Part shown: positions 54,815 through 64,000 of the stretch, in pieces | Layout: every line of letters begins with the position of its first letter | How positions within the stretch are numbered: position 1 is the stretch's first letter | Assembly: GCA_024760905.1 (NCBI GenBank) | Contig: CM045729.1 | Coordinates: 10,260,080 to 10,324,079, forward strand | DNA from: Plotosus lineatus | Taxonomy: Eukaryota > Chordata > Actinopteri > Siluriformes > Plotosidae | DNA: 64,000 nucleotides | Direction: 5' to 3' | Position numbers and translations under genes: made by a program | Notes under the pieces: model-generated | Databases searched by the model: none | The model's input: only the letters and a program-made list of their open reading frames with translations | Told to the model about the DNA's origin: nothing

Positions 54815-57800
54815 TCTTTTACTTTCGGCTGCTCCCTTCAGGGGTCGCCACAGCAAATCATCCGCCTCCACTGCACCCTGTCCTCCGCATCTTCTTTTCT
54901 GACTCCAACGACCTTCATGTCTTCCTTCACGACATCCATAAATCTCTTCTTTGGTCTTCCTCGAGGCCTTCTGCCTGGTAGTTCCAACCTCAGCATCCTA
55001 CTGCCAATATACTCACTATCCCTCCTCTGTACATGTCCAAACCATCTCAATCTAGCCTCTCTGACTTTGTCTCCAAAACATCTTACGTGGGCTGTCCCTC
55101 TGATATACTCATTTCTGATCCTATCCATCCTCGTTACTCCCAGGGAGAACCTCAACATTTTCATCTCCGCAACCTCCAGCTCTGCCTCCTGCCTTTTCCT
55201 CAGCGCCACTGTTTCTAAGCCATACAACATCACCACTGTCTTGTACACTTTTCCCTTCATTCTTGCTGACACTCTCCTATCGCACATCACACCGGACACT
55301 TTTCTCCAACCATTCCAGCCTGCCTGCACACGCTTCTTCACCTCTTTTCCACACTCTCCATTGCTCTGGATTGTTGAGCCAAAGTACTTAAAATCCTCCA
55401 CCTTCGTTATCTCTGCTCCCTGGAACATCACCGTTCCTTCTGGGTCCTTCTCACTCACACACATGTATTCTGATTTTCTGAGGCTAACCTTCATTCCTCT
55501 CCTTTCCAGGGCATACCTCCACCTCTCTAGATTTTCCTGCACTTGTTCTCTGCTCTCACTACAGATCACAATGTCATCTGCAAACATCATAGTCCATGGA
55601 GATTCTTGTCTCACCTCGTCTGTCAGCCTGTCCATCACCATAGCAAACAAGAAGGGGCTCAGAGCTGACCCTTGATGCAGTCCCACCTCCACCTTGAATT
55701 CGTCGGTCACACCGACAGCACACCTCACCACTGTCTTACATCTCTCATACATGTCCTGCACCACTCTAACATACTTCTCTGCCACTCCAGACTTGTTCAT
55801 GCAAGACAACAGTTCTTCTCTTGGCACCCTGTCATATGCTTTTTCCAGATCCACAAAGGCACAATGTAGCTCCTTCTGACCTTCTCTGTACTTCTCTATT
55901 AATATCCTCAAAGCAAACATTGCATCTGTGGTGCTCTTTCTTGGCATGAAACCAAACTGTTGTTCACAAATGCTGACCTCTGCCCTTAGTCTAGTTTCCA
56001 GTATTCTTCCCCATAACTTCATCATATGGCTCATCAACTTTATCCCTCTATAGTTGCTGCAACTCTGCACGTCTCCCTTGTTCTTAAAAATGGGCACCAG
56101 CACACTTCTCCTCCACTCCTCCGGCATCTGCTCACTCTCTAGTACCTTGTTGAATGTTCTTGTCAGAAAATCTACTGCTACCTCTCCTAGACACTTCCAT
56201 ACCTCCACAGGTATATCATCAGAACCAACTGCCTTTCCATTCTTCATTTGCTTCAATGCCTTTCTCACTTCACCCATACTGATCTTTGCTACATCCTGCT
56301 CCTCAATGGTCACCTCTTCTACTCTTTTTTCTCTCTCATTTTCCTCATTCATCAGCTCTTCAAAGTACTCTTTCCATCTTCCCAGCACACTTCTGTCATC
56401 AGTCAATACATTTCCCTCTCTGTCCTTTATCAATCTAAATTGCTGCACGTCCTTCCCATCTCTATGTCTCTGCTGTGCCAACCTGTATAGATCATTTTCT
56501 CCCTCTTTACTGTCCAACCTATCATACAAGTCATCATACGCCCTCTGTTTGGCCTTAGCCACTGCTACTTTCGCCTTACGCTGTGTCTCCCTGTACGCCT
56601 GTTTACTGTCTTCGGTCCTCTCAATGTCCCACTTCTTCTGAGCTAACCTCTTCCTTTGTACACACTCCTGCACTTCCTCATTCCACCACCAAGTCTCCTT
56701 ATCTACTTTCCTTCCAGAGGACACACCAAGTACTCTCCTTCCTGTGTCCCTGATCACATTTGCTGTGGTTGTCCAGTCATTTGGAAGCACTTCCTGGCCA
56801 CCCAAAGCCTGTTTCAACTCCTCCTTTAAGACAACACGACACTCTTCCTTTTTCAGCTTCCACCACTTTGTCTTCTGCTCTGCCTTTTCCTTTTTCACCT
56901 TTCTCACCATCTGAGTCATCCTGCACACCACCATCCTATGCTTTTTGGCAACACTCTCACCCACTATGACTTTGCAGTCACTGACTTCCTTCAAATTACA
57001 TCGCCTACACAAGATGTAGTCTACCTGTGTGCTCCTACCTCCGCTTTTATAAGTCACCCTATGCTCCTGTTTCTTCTGGAAGAAAGTATTCACCACAGCC
57101 ATTTCCATCCTTTTTGCAAAATCTATCAACATCTGTCTTTCTGCGTTCCTGTCCTGGATACCAAACCTGCCCATCACTTCCTCGTCCCCTCTGTTGCCTG
57201 CACCAACATGTCCATTGAAGTCTGCACCAATGACCACTCTTTCACCTCTGGCGGTACTCTGCATCACTTCATCTAAGTCACTCCAGAATCTCTCCTTCTC
57301 TTCGAGCTCACATCCTGCCTGTGGGGCATAAGCACTAACAACATTGAGCATTACACCTTCAATTTCTAACTTGAGACTCATCACTCGGTCTGACACTCTT
57401 TTCACTTTTAGAACATTCCTGACAAACTCCTTCAGGATGACTCCTACTCCATTTCTCTTCCCATCCGCACCGTGATAAAATAGCTTAAACCCTGCTCCTA
57501 AGCTTTTAGCTTTGCTACTTTTCCACCTGGTCTCCTGAACACACAGTATGTCCACCTTCCTCCTCTGCATCATGTCAGCCAGCTCACTACCTTTTTTTTG
57601 CATAATTCCAACATTCAAAGTCCCCACTCTCAATCCGAGGCTCATGCCTTTCCTCTTCTCTCTCTGCCTACGGACACGCCTCCCACCTCTCCTTCTTCGA
57701 CATCTTCGACCAACAGTGGTCCAATTTCCATCAGCACCCTGTTGATTGACAGCACTGATGGCGGTCGTTGTTAACCCGAGCCTCGACCGATCCGGTATGT

Positions 57801-57972
57801 GATCGGTATGGGGGTAGTACTTCTGATTTGCATCATAAATGTTTGGCATTGGTTTTACGTCGGATGCCCTTCCTGACACAACCCTCTGCATTTCTCCGGG
57901 CTTGGGACCGGCCTGAGGGGGAGAGACACTGGTTAGTGCCCCCCCCCCCCCCCCCCCCAACCTCATGGCTGC
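54815..57972 (-). mobile_element. RTE-type LINE, full length with open ORF
   Basis: 3158 bp, near-identical by eye to 42432-45593. Flanked by ATTTGTGACT at 54805-54814 and 57973-57982 (10-bp target duplication). 5' end 'atggctgc' in reverse, 3' tail 'gcagccgaaagtaaaagaag'. A C-run at 57941-57958 near the 5' end is longer than in the other copy. Confidence 0.93.
54838..57966 (-). CDS. RTE LINE endonuclease-reverse transcriptase ORF
   Basis: A single open frame from ATG 57966 to the stop at 54838, 1042 codons; internal ATGs, for example before [10 protein letters not shown], are alternative starts. APE endonuclease: [72 protein letters not shown] and FADDIVIC. C-terminal region: [15 protein letters not shown]. 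Against the 42432 copy it lacks one codon in the endonuclease (GVILKEFV) and three codons near 55230 (KTVVMLYGLE), so it is open but perhaps not fully active. Products nick DNA and copy the LINE RNA at the nick. Confidence 0.9.
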   Translation of the reverse strand: MRLGGGGGGALTSVSPPQAGPKPGEMQRVVSGRASDVKPMPNIYDANQKYYPHTDHIPDRSRLGLTTTAISAVNQQGADGNWTTVGRRCRRRRGGRRVRRQREKRKGMSLGLRVGTLNVGIMQKKGSELADMMQRRKVDILCVQETRWKSSKAKSLGAGFKLFYHGADGKRNGVGVILKEFVRNVLKVKRVSDRVMSLKLEIEGVMLNVVSAYAPQAGCELEEKERFWSDLDEVMQSTARGERVVIGADFNGHVGAGNRGDEEVMGRFGIQDRNAERQMLIDFAKRMEMAVVNTFFQKKQEHRVTYKSGGRSTQVDYILCRRCNLKEVSDCKVIVGESVAKKHRMVVCRMTQMVRKVKKEKAEQKTKWWKLKKEECRVVLKEELKQALGGQEVLPNDWTTTANVIRDTGRRVLGVSSGRKVDKETWWWNEEVQECVQRKRLAQKKWDIERTEDSKQAYRETQRKAKVAVAKAKQRAYDDLYDRLDSKEGENDLYRLAQQRHRDGKDVQQFRLIKDREGNVLTDDRSVLGRWKEYFEELMNEENEREKRVEEVTIEEQDVAKISMGEVRKALKQMKNGKAVGSDDIPVEVWKCLGEVAVDFLTRTFNKVLESEQMPEEWRRSVLVPIFKNKGDVQSCSNYRGIKLMSHMMKLWGRILETRLRAEVSICEQQFGFMPRKSTTDAMFALRILIEKYREGQKELHCAFVDLEKAYDRVPREELLSCMNKSGVAEKYVRVVQDMYERCKTVVRCAVGVTDEFKVEVGLHQGSALSPFLFAMVMDRLTDEVRQESPWTMMFADDIVICSESREQVQENLERWRYALERRGMKVSLRKSEYMCVSEKDPEGTVMFQGAEITKVEDFKYFGSTIQSNGECGKEVKKRVQAGWNGWRKVSGVMCDRRVSARMKGKVYKTVVMLYGLETVALRKRQEAELEVAEMKMLRFSLGVTRMDRIRNEYIRGTAHVRCFGDKVREARLRWFGHVQRRDSEYIGSRMLRLELPGRRPRGRPKKRFMDVVKEDMKVVGVRKEDAEDRVQWRRMICCGDP

Positions 57973-57982
57973 ATTTGTGACT

Positions 57983-58380
57983 GTGACACTTTTATTAGTG
58001 ATGGAATCACACATGATAAACCCACAGGTGGAGGGACAGTATGTATATGGAGATTAGAAATTAAACTTTCTTGAGCTCTTTCAGTGTCATGAAATGGCAT
58101 TTTTTCCCTTCTGAAATACTTAAAACCTAGGAGCAGACCCCTGGCTGATTTTCAGATATTTTGGTAATGGCCAAATCACATGCCTGTGAATAAGATGATG
58201 ATGATATATATATATTCATTTTCGGAACCACTTAATCCTAATTAGGGTCACGGGGAGGCAGAGAGCAGAGTACACCCTGAACAGCTCACCAGGACATCAC
58301 AGAGCCATTACAAACATTTATAAATATACAATCAAGACCATCTTTAATTTCCAATTTGTGTAAAAAAAAAAAACGTCTTC
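57983..58380. other. Spacer before unit 3 with SINE B tail
   Basis: 58215-58320 is a family B tail ('aattagggtcacggggaggc'). The remaining part is unrecognised, with an A-run at 58361-58372 next to the unit 3 boundary. Confidence 0.5.
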
Positions 58381-58805
58381 AGTTATTTGCTGATGTCCAC
58401 CTAAAATTAATCATGTGAAACAACTTTCGGACTATTAACAACAACGACAAGACAGCGAGGTAAGCCGGCTGGAACCAGAGAATTTACTGAATCAGTGAGG
58501 AAAGAGTGAAAAAGACAGAGAGAGGACGAGAGAAAAGGTTTTGATTGGAGAGAATTTTGAGATGACACATTGTGAAAGACGCGCATTACTTGATGTTTAA
58601 GGATGAAGTTGCGGGGTTAGTGTGTTACTGTGACATCACCATGCAAACTCGATGAGCAAATTTACACCAAAACAATTTAATTTAAAAAGAGTTCTTAACT
58701 TTAAGCAAACACACAGCCACAGTAAAGCACAACAATTCCTCGTTTTTAGTCCATTGTTCGAGATCAGTTTTTAATATGACTGTGTCCTTCCGCTTGGGCG
58801 ATGTC

Positions 58806-60317
58806 ACATGGCATGGGCCAGACAGGTGAGTGCACGGAGAGCATTAGCACTTGATGCTATGTCCTCACTATCCACCAAACGCAGCAGAGGAGGAATAGCA
58901 CCGGCTTCCAGAGCCTGATATTTACCTGCACAACATATACACAGGAAATGATCAAACAGGTCTCTTCCAACTTAGAGAGAAGAAAGAGAGCTTCTGTGTG
59001 TGTGTGTGTGTGTGTGTGTGGACCTCGGGTAATGACTGTGATGTACATCAGGGTTCCTGCAGCGTTGGCTCTGACCTCTTTGTCTTCATCAGAGAGTAGC
59101 TTTACCAACACGGGGACAACGTTCTCCTCGCACACCTTCACCTTCCCCTCAGTGGGGACACTGAATGAGGAACAATCGTTAAAGAGGATGAGAAGAAGAC
59201 GGTTTTAAAAGGGAGTAAAATAAAGGAGTGGAGAGATGGATGAGAAGTGGAGGAGAAGAAGAGGATAAAAGAAAAGAGATGAAAAAGAAAGACAGAGAGA
59301 GACAGAGTGTGAGAGAGTTTGCATGTGTGAGCAAGTCAGAGAAAGACACGGAGATACAGCGAAAGATGTATATAAAGAAAGAAAGACAGAGGAATACAGA
59401 GAAAGAGAGAGAGAGTGTGTGTGTGTGTATTTGAAACAGAGCGAGAGACAGAAGGAGAGAGCAAGAGAGAGTCTGTGAGAAATAGAGACAGAGAGAAAGA
59501 GAGTGCAGGAGAGGTGAAGGAGAACGATCTAAAAAGAGCGAGTGTGTGTGAGAGAAAGACAGGGAGGGACAGTGCAAAAGAAGATATAGAGACAGTGTGA
59601 AGAGACAGGAGGCAGAGAGAAAGAGTGCATGCGCATGTGTGAGGGAAAGAGAGTGCAAGAGTCAGAGAGAGAGAAAGAGAGAGGGAGGGGGAGAAAAAGA
59701 GGGAGAGGGGGAGGAGAGAGAGAGAGAGAGCACGAGATAAAGAGGTGTGTCAGTGGTGGGTGGAGCTCACCTGACAACCATGATAACAGAGGAGGCAGCG
59801 CGGCGGATGGGTGTAGACAGGTGCTGTAGCTGCCTCTTCAGGATCGGCACAACGTCGCTGGCCAGCGCGGTACGAACGTCCTGTCTGACACAGGAGCGCA
59901 GCGTATACAGGATAAGCTCCCTGATGTCCTTGTACTCCGTCGGGATCTTCATCACAAGCTTCGGCACCAGACCAAGAGACACCATACACTCCACAGCCGT
60001 CGGAATCTCATCTTTAACACACGGTGCACGTTCGCACGGCAGGTGATCTCCGGCTCATCCAGAAGCTCCGGCAGAGGCTTGAGGGCATTGCACCATCGAA
60101 CCGCGTCCCTGCACACGGATATCTCAGATAAACACTGGAAATGGTTACCCATGAATCATCGCAGTGTCTCCATGTCTCAAGTGCGTTAATGATAAGATGT
60201 TTGGAGCGACTCACCTCCCCACGCTGTGTCTCACCAGCTGATGAAGCACTTCAGTTGTTTTAGTCCTCACCAAGATGTCGTCGTCCTTCAGCAACACAGT
60301 CAGTCTTTCTAAACAAC
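58806..60317 (-). pseudogene. rsph14: rsph14 3' exons, unit 3 copy
   Basis: Exons on the minus strand: 60215-60317, 59771-60108, 59024-59160 and a truncated last exon (58925 down to a stop near 58809). Compared with unit 2, a 7-bp deletion near 60010 shifts the frame in the second exon (338 instead of 345 bases). About 118 bp covering the C-terminal 37 codons are deleted at 58808-58812, giving an early TGA. The third exon keeps the full 137 bases and reads TLMYITVITRG, matching the family. N-terminal exons are absent. Dead copy. Confidence 0.85.
59180..59745. repeat. Purine-rich (GA)n tract in rsph14 intron (unit 3)
   Basis: Counterpart of 34870-35520, shorter, same strand asymmetry. Confidence 0.85.
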
Positions 60318-60364
60318 CTGAAAACCATCCAAGGAAGAAATCAACGCAAGGTCACACCTCATCA

Positions 60365-60535
60365 ATTCAGTAACGTATTTGGCAGACACCCTGATCCACA
60401 GCAACTTACAACTGAGGGTTAAGGGCCTTGCTCAAGGGCCAAACACTGGCAGCATGGTGCTGCTGGGACTTGAACCCCAACCATTGGAACCTTTGGATCA
60501 GTAACCCAGAACCTTAACCTCTGTGCCACCAAATT
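60365..60535 (-). repeat. tRNA-derived SINE (family D), longer copy
   Basis: The reverse complement starts with a tRNA-like head (TGGTGGCACAGAGGTTAAGG, box B GGTTCAAGTCCC) and ends with 'ttgagcaaggcccttaaccc' and a 'gtctgccaaat' tail, as in fish V-SINE-like elements. In unit 2 the head is deleted (36155-36245). Confidence 0.7.
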
Positions 60536-60680
60536 CAGGTCAGGGGTTCAAGCCCCGCTATCACCGGGTTTTTACTGCCGTCCCCCCAGTGCAGCTAAAT
60601 GGGTTATCAAAGGCCGGCCATGTCTCTGACTGTCAATGGATTTTCATGTAAATGAGCCATTGGTTCGTGACGATTAACCC
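60536..60680 (+). repeat. SINE family A fragment
   Basis: Box B remnant 'gggttcaagccccgc' and the 'ttatcaaaggccggccatgt' body phrase. Confidence 0.65.
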
Positions 60681-61129
60681 TGAGATCGCAAGTTCGAATC
60701 CAGGTTAATCCACAGCCGCCTGTGACAGCCACCTGTGACAGATTGGCTGAGCTCTCATCGGAGGGAGGGACAGCATACACTCACTTCACTGTTACTCACA
60801 GCGATCTCCAGCCAATCGTCGGCATCTGTGAACTCATTCCTTCGAGGGGTCGAATAACGCTTTCCCTCCGAGTGTGTTGGACCACAACTGAAATACTCAG
60901 CGCAACAATTCAAACAGAGGCAGGTGGTTCGCATTGTATATCACAGAGGGGGTGTGCGCATGCTTTCACCCCTCCCTGGTTGATGATGGTCTTGTGATAG
61001 GGAAAGCAATACCTGATGGGTGGGAATTGGATACGAATCAATTCGGGAGCAAAATGGGGGTGAAATCAAAATAGGATCATCACTGACATTCGCTAAGAGT
61101 ATGTTCCTCATTCCTTCATTTTCTAAGCA
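60681..61129. other. Unit 3 intergenic, no gene recognised
   Basis: Matches 36360-36765 of unit 2. Short ORFs here are not conserved between the two units in a protein-like manner. Confidence 0.45.
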
Positions 61130-61708
61130 GCTTAACAGTAATAAGGGCAACAGAGAAGCTGGCCACCACAGGGCCAACACACACACCAAGGGGTAATTTG
61201 GAACCGCCAATTAGCCAACTGTGCATATTTTTGGAAAGCGGAAAGACACTGGACAATCTGGAAGAAACCCATGCAAGCATGGGAAGAACATGCAAACATC
61301 ACTCAGAAACGCCCCGAGCCCAAGAGGCAAACCCAGGACATTCTTGCTGTGAGGTGGACGTGCTGACCACTGCCATGCTGCCTATTTTAGTCTTAAGTTG
61401 CTGAATCCTATTCGGGTTGCGGATCGATCTCAGCGCACACTTGGCCAAGATCGGGTACACCCTGAATAGCTCACCAGACCATCACAGGGCCAACAGATAC
61501 ACAACCACTGATACTCACGCTCACACCCCGGGGCAATCTGGAACAGAGAGTTAGCCTAATGTGCATGTTTTTGGACTTTGGGAGGAAACCAGAGTACCCA
61601 GAGAAAACTCACACAAGCACAGGAAGTCCAAACTCCTCAAAGTCTCGGGACTTGAACCCCAGGACCTTCTGGCTTTGAGACAGATGTGCTGAACATTATG
61701 CCGTCACC
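61130..61708 (-). repeat. Two SINE family B relics (unit 3)
   Basis: Counterparts of 36766-37350 with a few differences. Confidence 0.65.
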
Positions 61709-61710
61709 TC

Positions 61711-63203
61711 CAGTCGTGTTCAGAATAATCACAGTGTGATTAAAACGTGAAAAAAGCTAAAATGCTGAGAATCGCTTTTATTTCCCTCCATGCGCACAAA
61801 TGCATCGGGACCACGACACTTTCGATTCCAAATCAAAACATGAAGAAAAATACATCAAATTTGTTTTTATTCCTTTAAGGAAACTGAAGAGGTGAATATA
61901 AGACTGTTAGAAAATATCAGTGTCGGTTTCTTCTCTACAAACTCAAACCTTCAGTGTCTAAACTGAAAAATGGTTTAAGATTTTTTTGAATCTCTGAACT
62001 AATATTAATTTGTATAAACAGTTTCTGAGCGCTGCTGCACATCTGGGTTGTGGAGTCACCAACTTCTGTTACCTGTGAGCAGGTGTTCCAGCCCAGGATG
62101 ATCAGACCACATTCTTCTGGATTTCTTGGTTTTGCCTCAGAAGCTGCAGTTCTGATGTCAACCCACAAGTTTTCTATTGGATGAAGGTCTGGGGTTCATA
62201 CAGCATCAATCTTGTTGCTCTGGATCCGAGATGTTTCCGTTTACTGGTGTGTTTGGGGTCATTGTCTTGTTGGAACCCATTTCAAGAGCATTTCCTGTTT
62301 ATCATGAGGCAGTATGAACACTTCAGGTGTTCTGATGGATTCAAACTGATCCATGATCCCTGGGATGTGATAAATAGGCCCGACACCGTAGTATGAGAAA
62401 CATCCCCATATCACGGTGCTGGTGCCACCAGGCTTCACTGTCCTCATAGTGTACTGTGGCTCGAATTCAGTGCTTGGTGTCATCTAGGGGCCACTAGGAC
62501 CAAAAAGAATAATCTTACTTTCATCAGTCCACAGAATGTCACTCCGGTTCTCTTTATTCCAGTCAATGTGCTCTTTGGTGAATTGGAACCTCTTCAGGTC
62601 TTTTTTTCAGCAGTGGGACGTTGCGGGGCTTCCTGCCGATAGCTGGACTTCATATAGGCGTCTTCTAACTGTAACAGGACCACAGGTCATTTTAGACCTT
62701 CTCTGATCTTCCTGGAGCTGATTGGTCACTGAGTCGTTGCCATTTTAGTTCTTTTATCCATTCAAATGTTTTTTCTTCCACATCTTTCAGGGTTTGGTTC
62801 CATTTTAAATAATTTGGATCACTTTATCTGAGCAGCCGAACATTCTCTGCTCTTTAAGTTTTCCTCTCTCCAACTTTTTAATCAAGGTCCGCTGTTCTTC
62901 TGAACAATGTCTTCTGAACAATGTCTGGAACGACTCATTTTGCTCAGAATTTCTGAGAGAAATGTTTATAACCAGCAGGTACATTTCCCGCCTTCCGTCC
63001 TGAAATAATGACAATGATTGGCTCCTGTTTTTTAAAGAATGAATGACATCACCGATTGAACTCCATACTGATATTATTTTGAACACGCCCCTTCAATTAG
63101 TGATTCAATTACACATAATCAGCAGCATGCGGGTCAGGACTGTAGGTTCTGTTGGATTCTGTTACTCTACGACATCTGACTGATATTATTTTGAACACGA
63201 CTG
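61711..63203 (-). mobile_element. Tc1-like DNA transposon, dead (unit 3)
   Basis: 1493 bp; same ends (CAGTCGTGTTCAGAATAAT and its near inverse) and same transposase debris as 37355-38852, so one ancestral insertion copied by the segmental duplication. Confidence 0.85.
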
Positions 63204-63593
63204 GAGTTCATTACGAAGAAACTCTTCTGAATGATGTCACAGCTTTATGTTTGTCTGTTATAATGCACTGACACTGGAGACTCCTTCCATTATTTGGAAG
63301 AAAAGTAGATATTCCATTCCAGAGACTCCTTCCATTATTCGGCACCAGAAAAGTAGATATTGATGCTCGATTGTTTTCTTAGACACCTGCTAAAGTAGAA
63401 AGAGCTGCATTGAGCTGCATTCTCATTTTCAGTGGAGTGTGAAAAGAGTGTGGTGACATGCAATGCAATCACTGGGGTGCGTCTGCACAATTTAAATAAA
63501 GAGGGAAAAAAACAGAGAAAAATGACATGCAATGTAATAACATCATGTTCCATTTTTATATTAAAACGAATTAAAATACATTACTGATCACAG

Positions 63594-63780
63594 GGCAGTG
63601 GAAGCTGGTGGTAATTTGCTGGATCACTGATCCCAAGGTTGGGGGTTCAAGCCCCACTCGCCACGGGTTGTCACTGTCCCCCCAGTGCAGCTAACTGGGT
63701 TATCAAAGGCCGACCATGTCTCTCACTGTCTCTGGTGAGAGATTCATGTGAAAGAACCATTGCTGACTTTTAATCATTTT
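63594..63780 (+). repeat. SINE family A, 5' half
   Basis: Counterpart of 16712 and 39242. Confidence 0.75.
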
Positions 63781-64000
63781 AATCCACATATTACACAGGC
63801 ATTATCTACTGGTTTTTTTCTTCCGTCAACGCCCAGCGTGTCCTCAGATTCCTGTTTTTGGTGAATAGCACTACAGTAAGAGTACCTGATGTGAAATTAC
63901 TACAACCACGTGAGATACTTTTGTGCTCACCATGCTGGGAAACAGTGATTCTTGGAGAACTTTCAGTCTGCAGATTTTATAAGTCGCTTTAGCCTAATTA

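Larger units (their letters stand above)
58381..64000 (+). repeat. Tandem segmental duplication, unit 3 (runs off window)
   Basis: Aligns with 33967-39600 of unit 2 through the rsph14 fragment, SINE relics, Tc1 element and the segment upstream of TRIM. From 63378 it also aligns with unit 1 from 16500. A further TRIM copy is expected beyond 64000 (inference). Confidence 0.9.

Overview
This is vertebrate nuclear DNA, almost certainly from a teleost fish. The evidence is intron-split host genes with GT-AG splice sites, an A33/TRIM35-like TRIM family typical of fish genomes, tRNA-derived SINEs, RTE- and L2-like LINEs, Tc1/mariner and hAT relics, Ty3/gypsy and retroviral elements, and many (TG)n, (TA)n and (GA)n microsatellites. 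I cannot name the species. No bacterial-type genes, rRNA or CRISPR were seen.

Layout. 1-6003: the 5' part of an endogenous retrovirus on the minus strand (LTR, tRNA-Trp-type primer site, gag, an in-frame UAG, then pro-pol), broken by frameshifts and cut by the window edge after pol. 6004-16500: AT-rich intergenic DNA with SINE relics, a dead LINE (9.8-10.8 kb), a few unrecognised candidate exons on the minus strand (10.7-12.6 kb) and a decayed L2-like LINE (14-15.9 kb). 16500-64000: a tandem array of related segments. Unit 1 is about 16500-25737, unit 2 is 33967-49944, and unit 3 starts at 58381 and runs off the window. Corresponding points lie about 22.5 and 24.4 kb apart. The unit carries a 3' fragment of rsph14 (seen in units 2 and 3), a Tc1 element, a TRIM gene (units 1 and 2) and a truncated RTE LINE followed by a Tc1 tail. 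Different transposons fill the spacers: a Ty3/gypsy element with 5-bp target duplication between units 1 and 2, and an LTR-like element, a hAT relic and an RTE LINE with an open ORF between units 2 and 3.

Host genes. The TRIM gene of unit 2 (six exons, 40839-47384) is intact on paper: 464 codons, all splice sites canonical, RING, B-box, coiled coil and B30.2, with a perfect interferon-response-type motif 39 nt upstream of the ATG. Its unit 1 paralogue (18238-21257) is dead: it has lost the last splice acceptor, carries a 1-bp frameshift and has a degraded motif. Both rsph14 copies lack their 5' exons and each has its own disabling lesions. rsph14 fragments therefore look like passengers of a TRIM cluster expansion.

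Mobile elements. Pairs of filled and empty sites between units date several insertions as later than the duplication. The commonest SINE joins a tRNA-like head to pieces of both the 5' and the 3' end of the RTE LINE present here, so that LINE is its likely mobilising partner.
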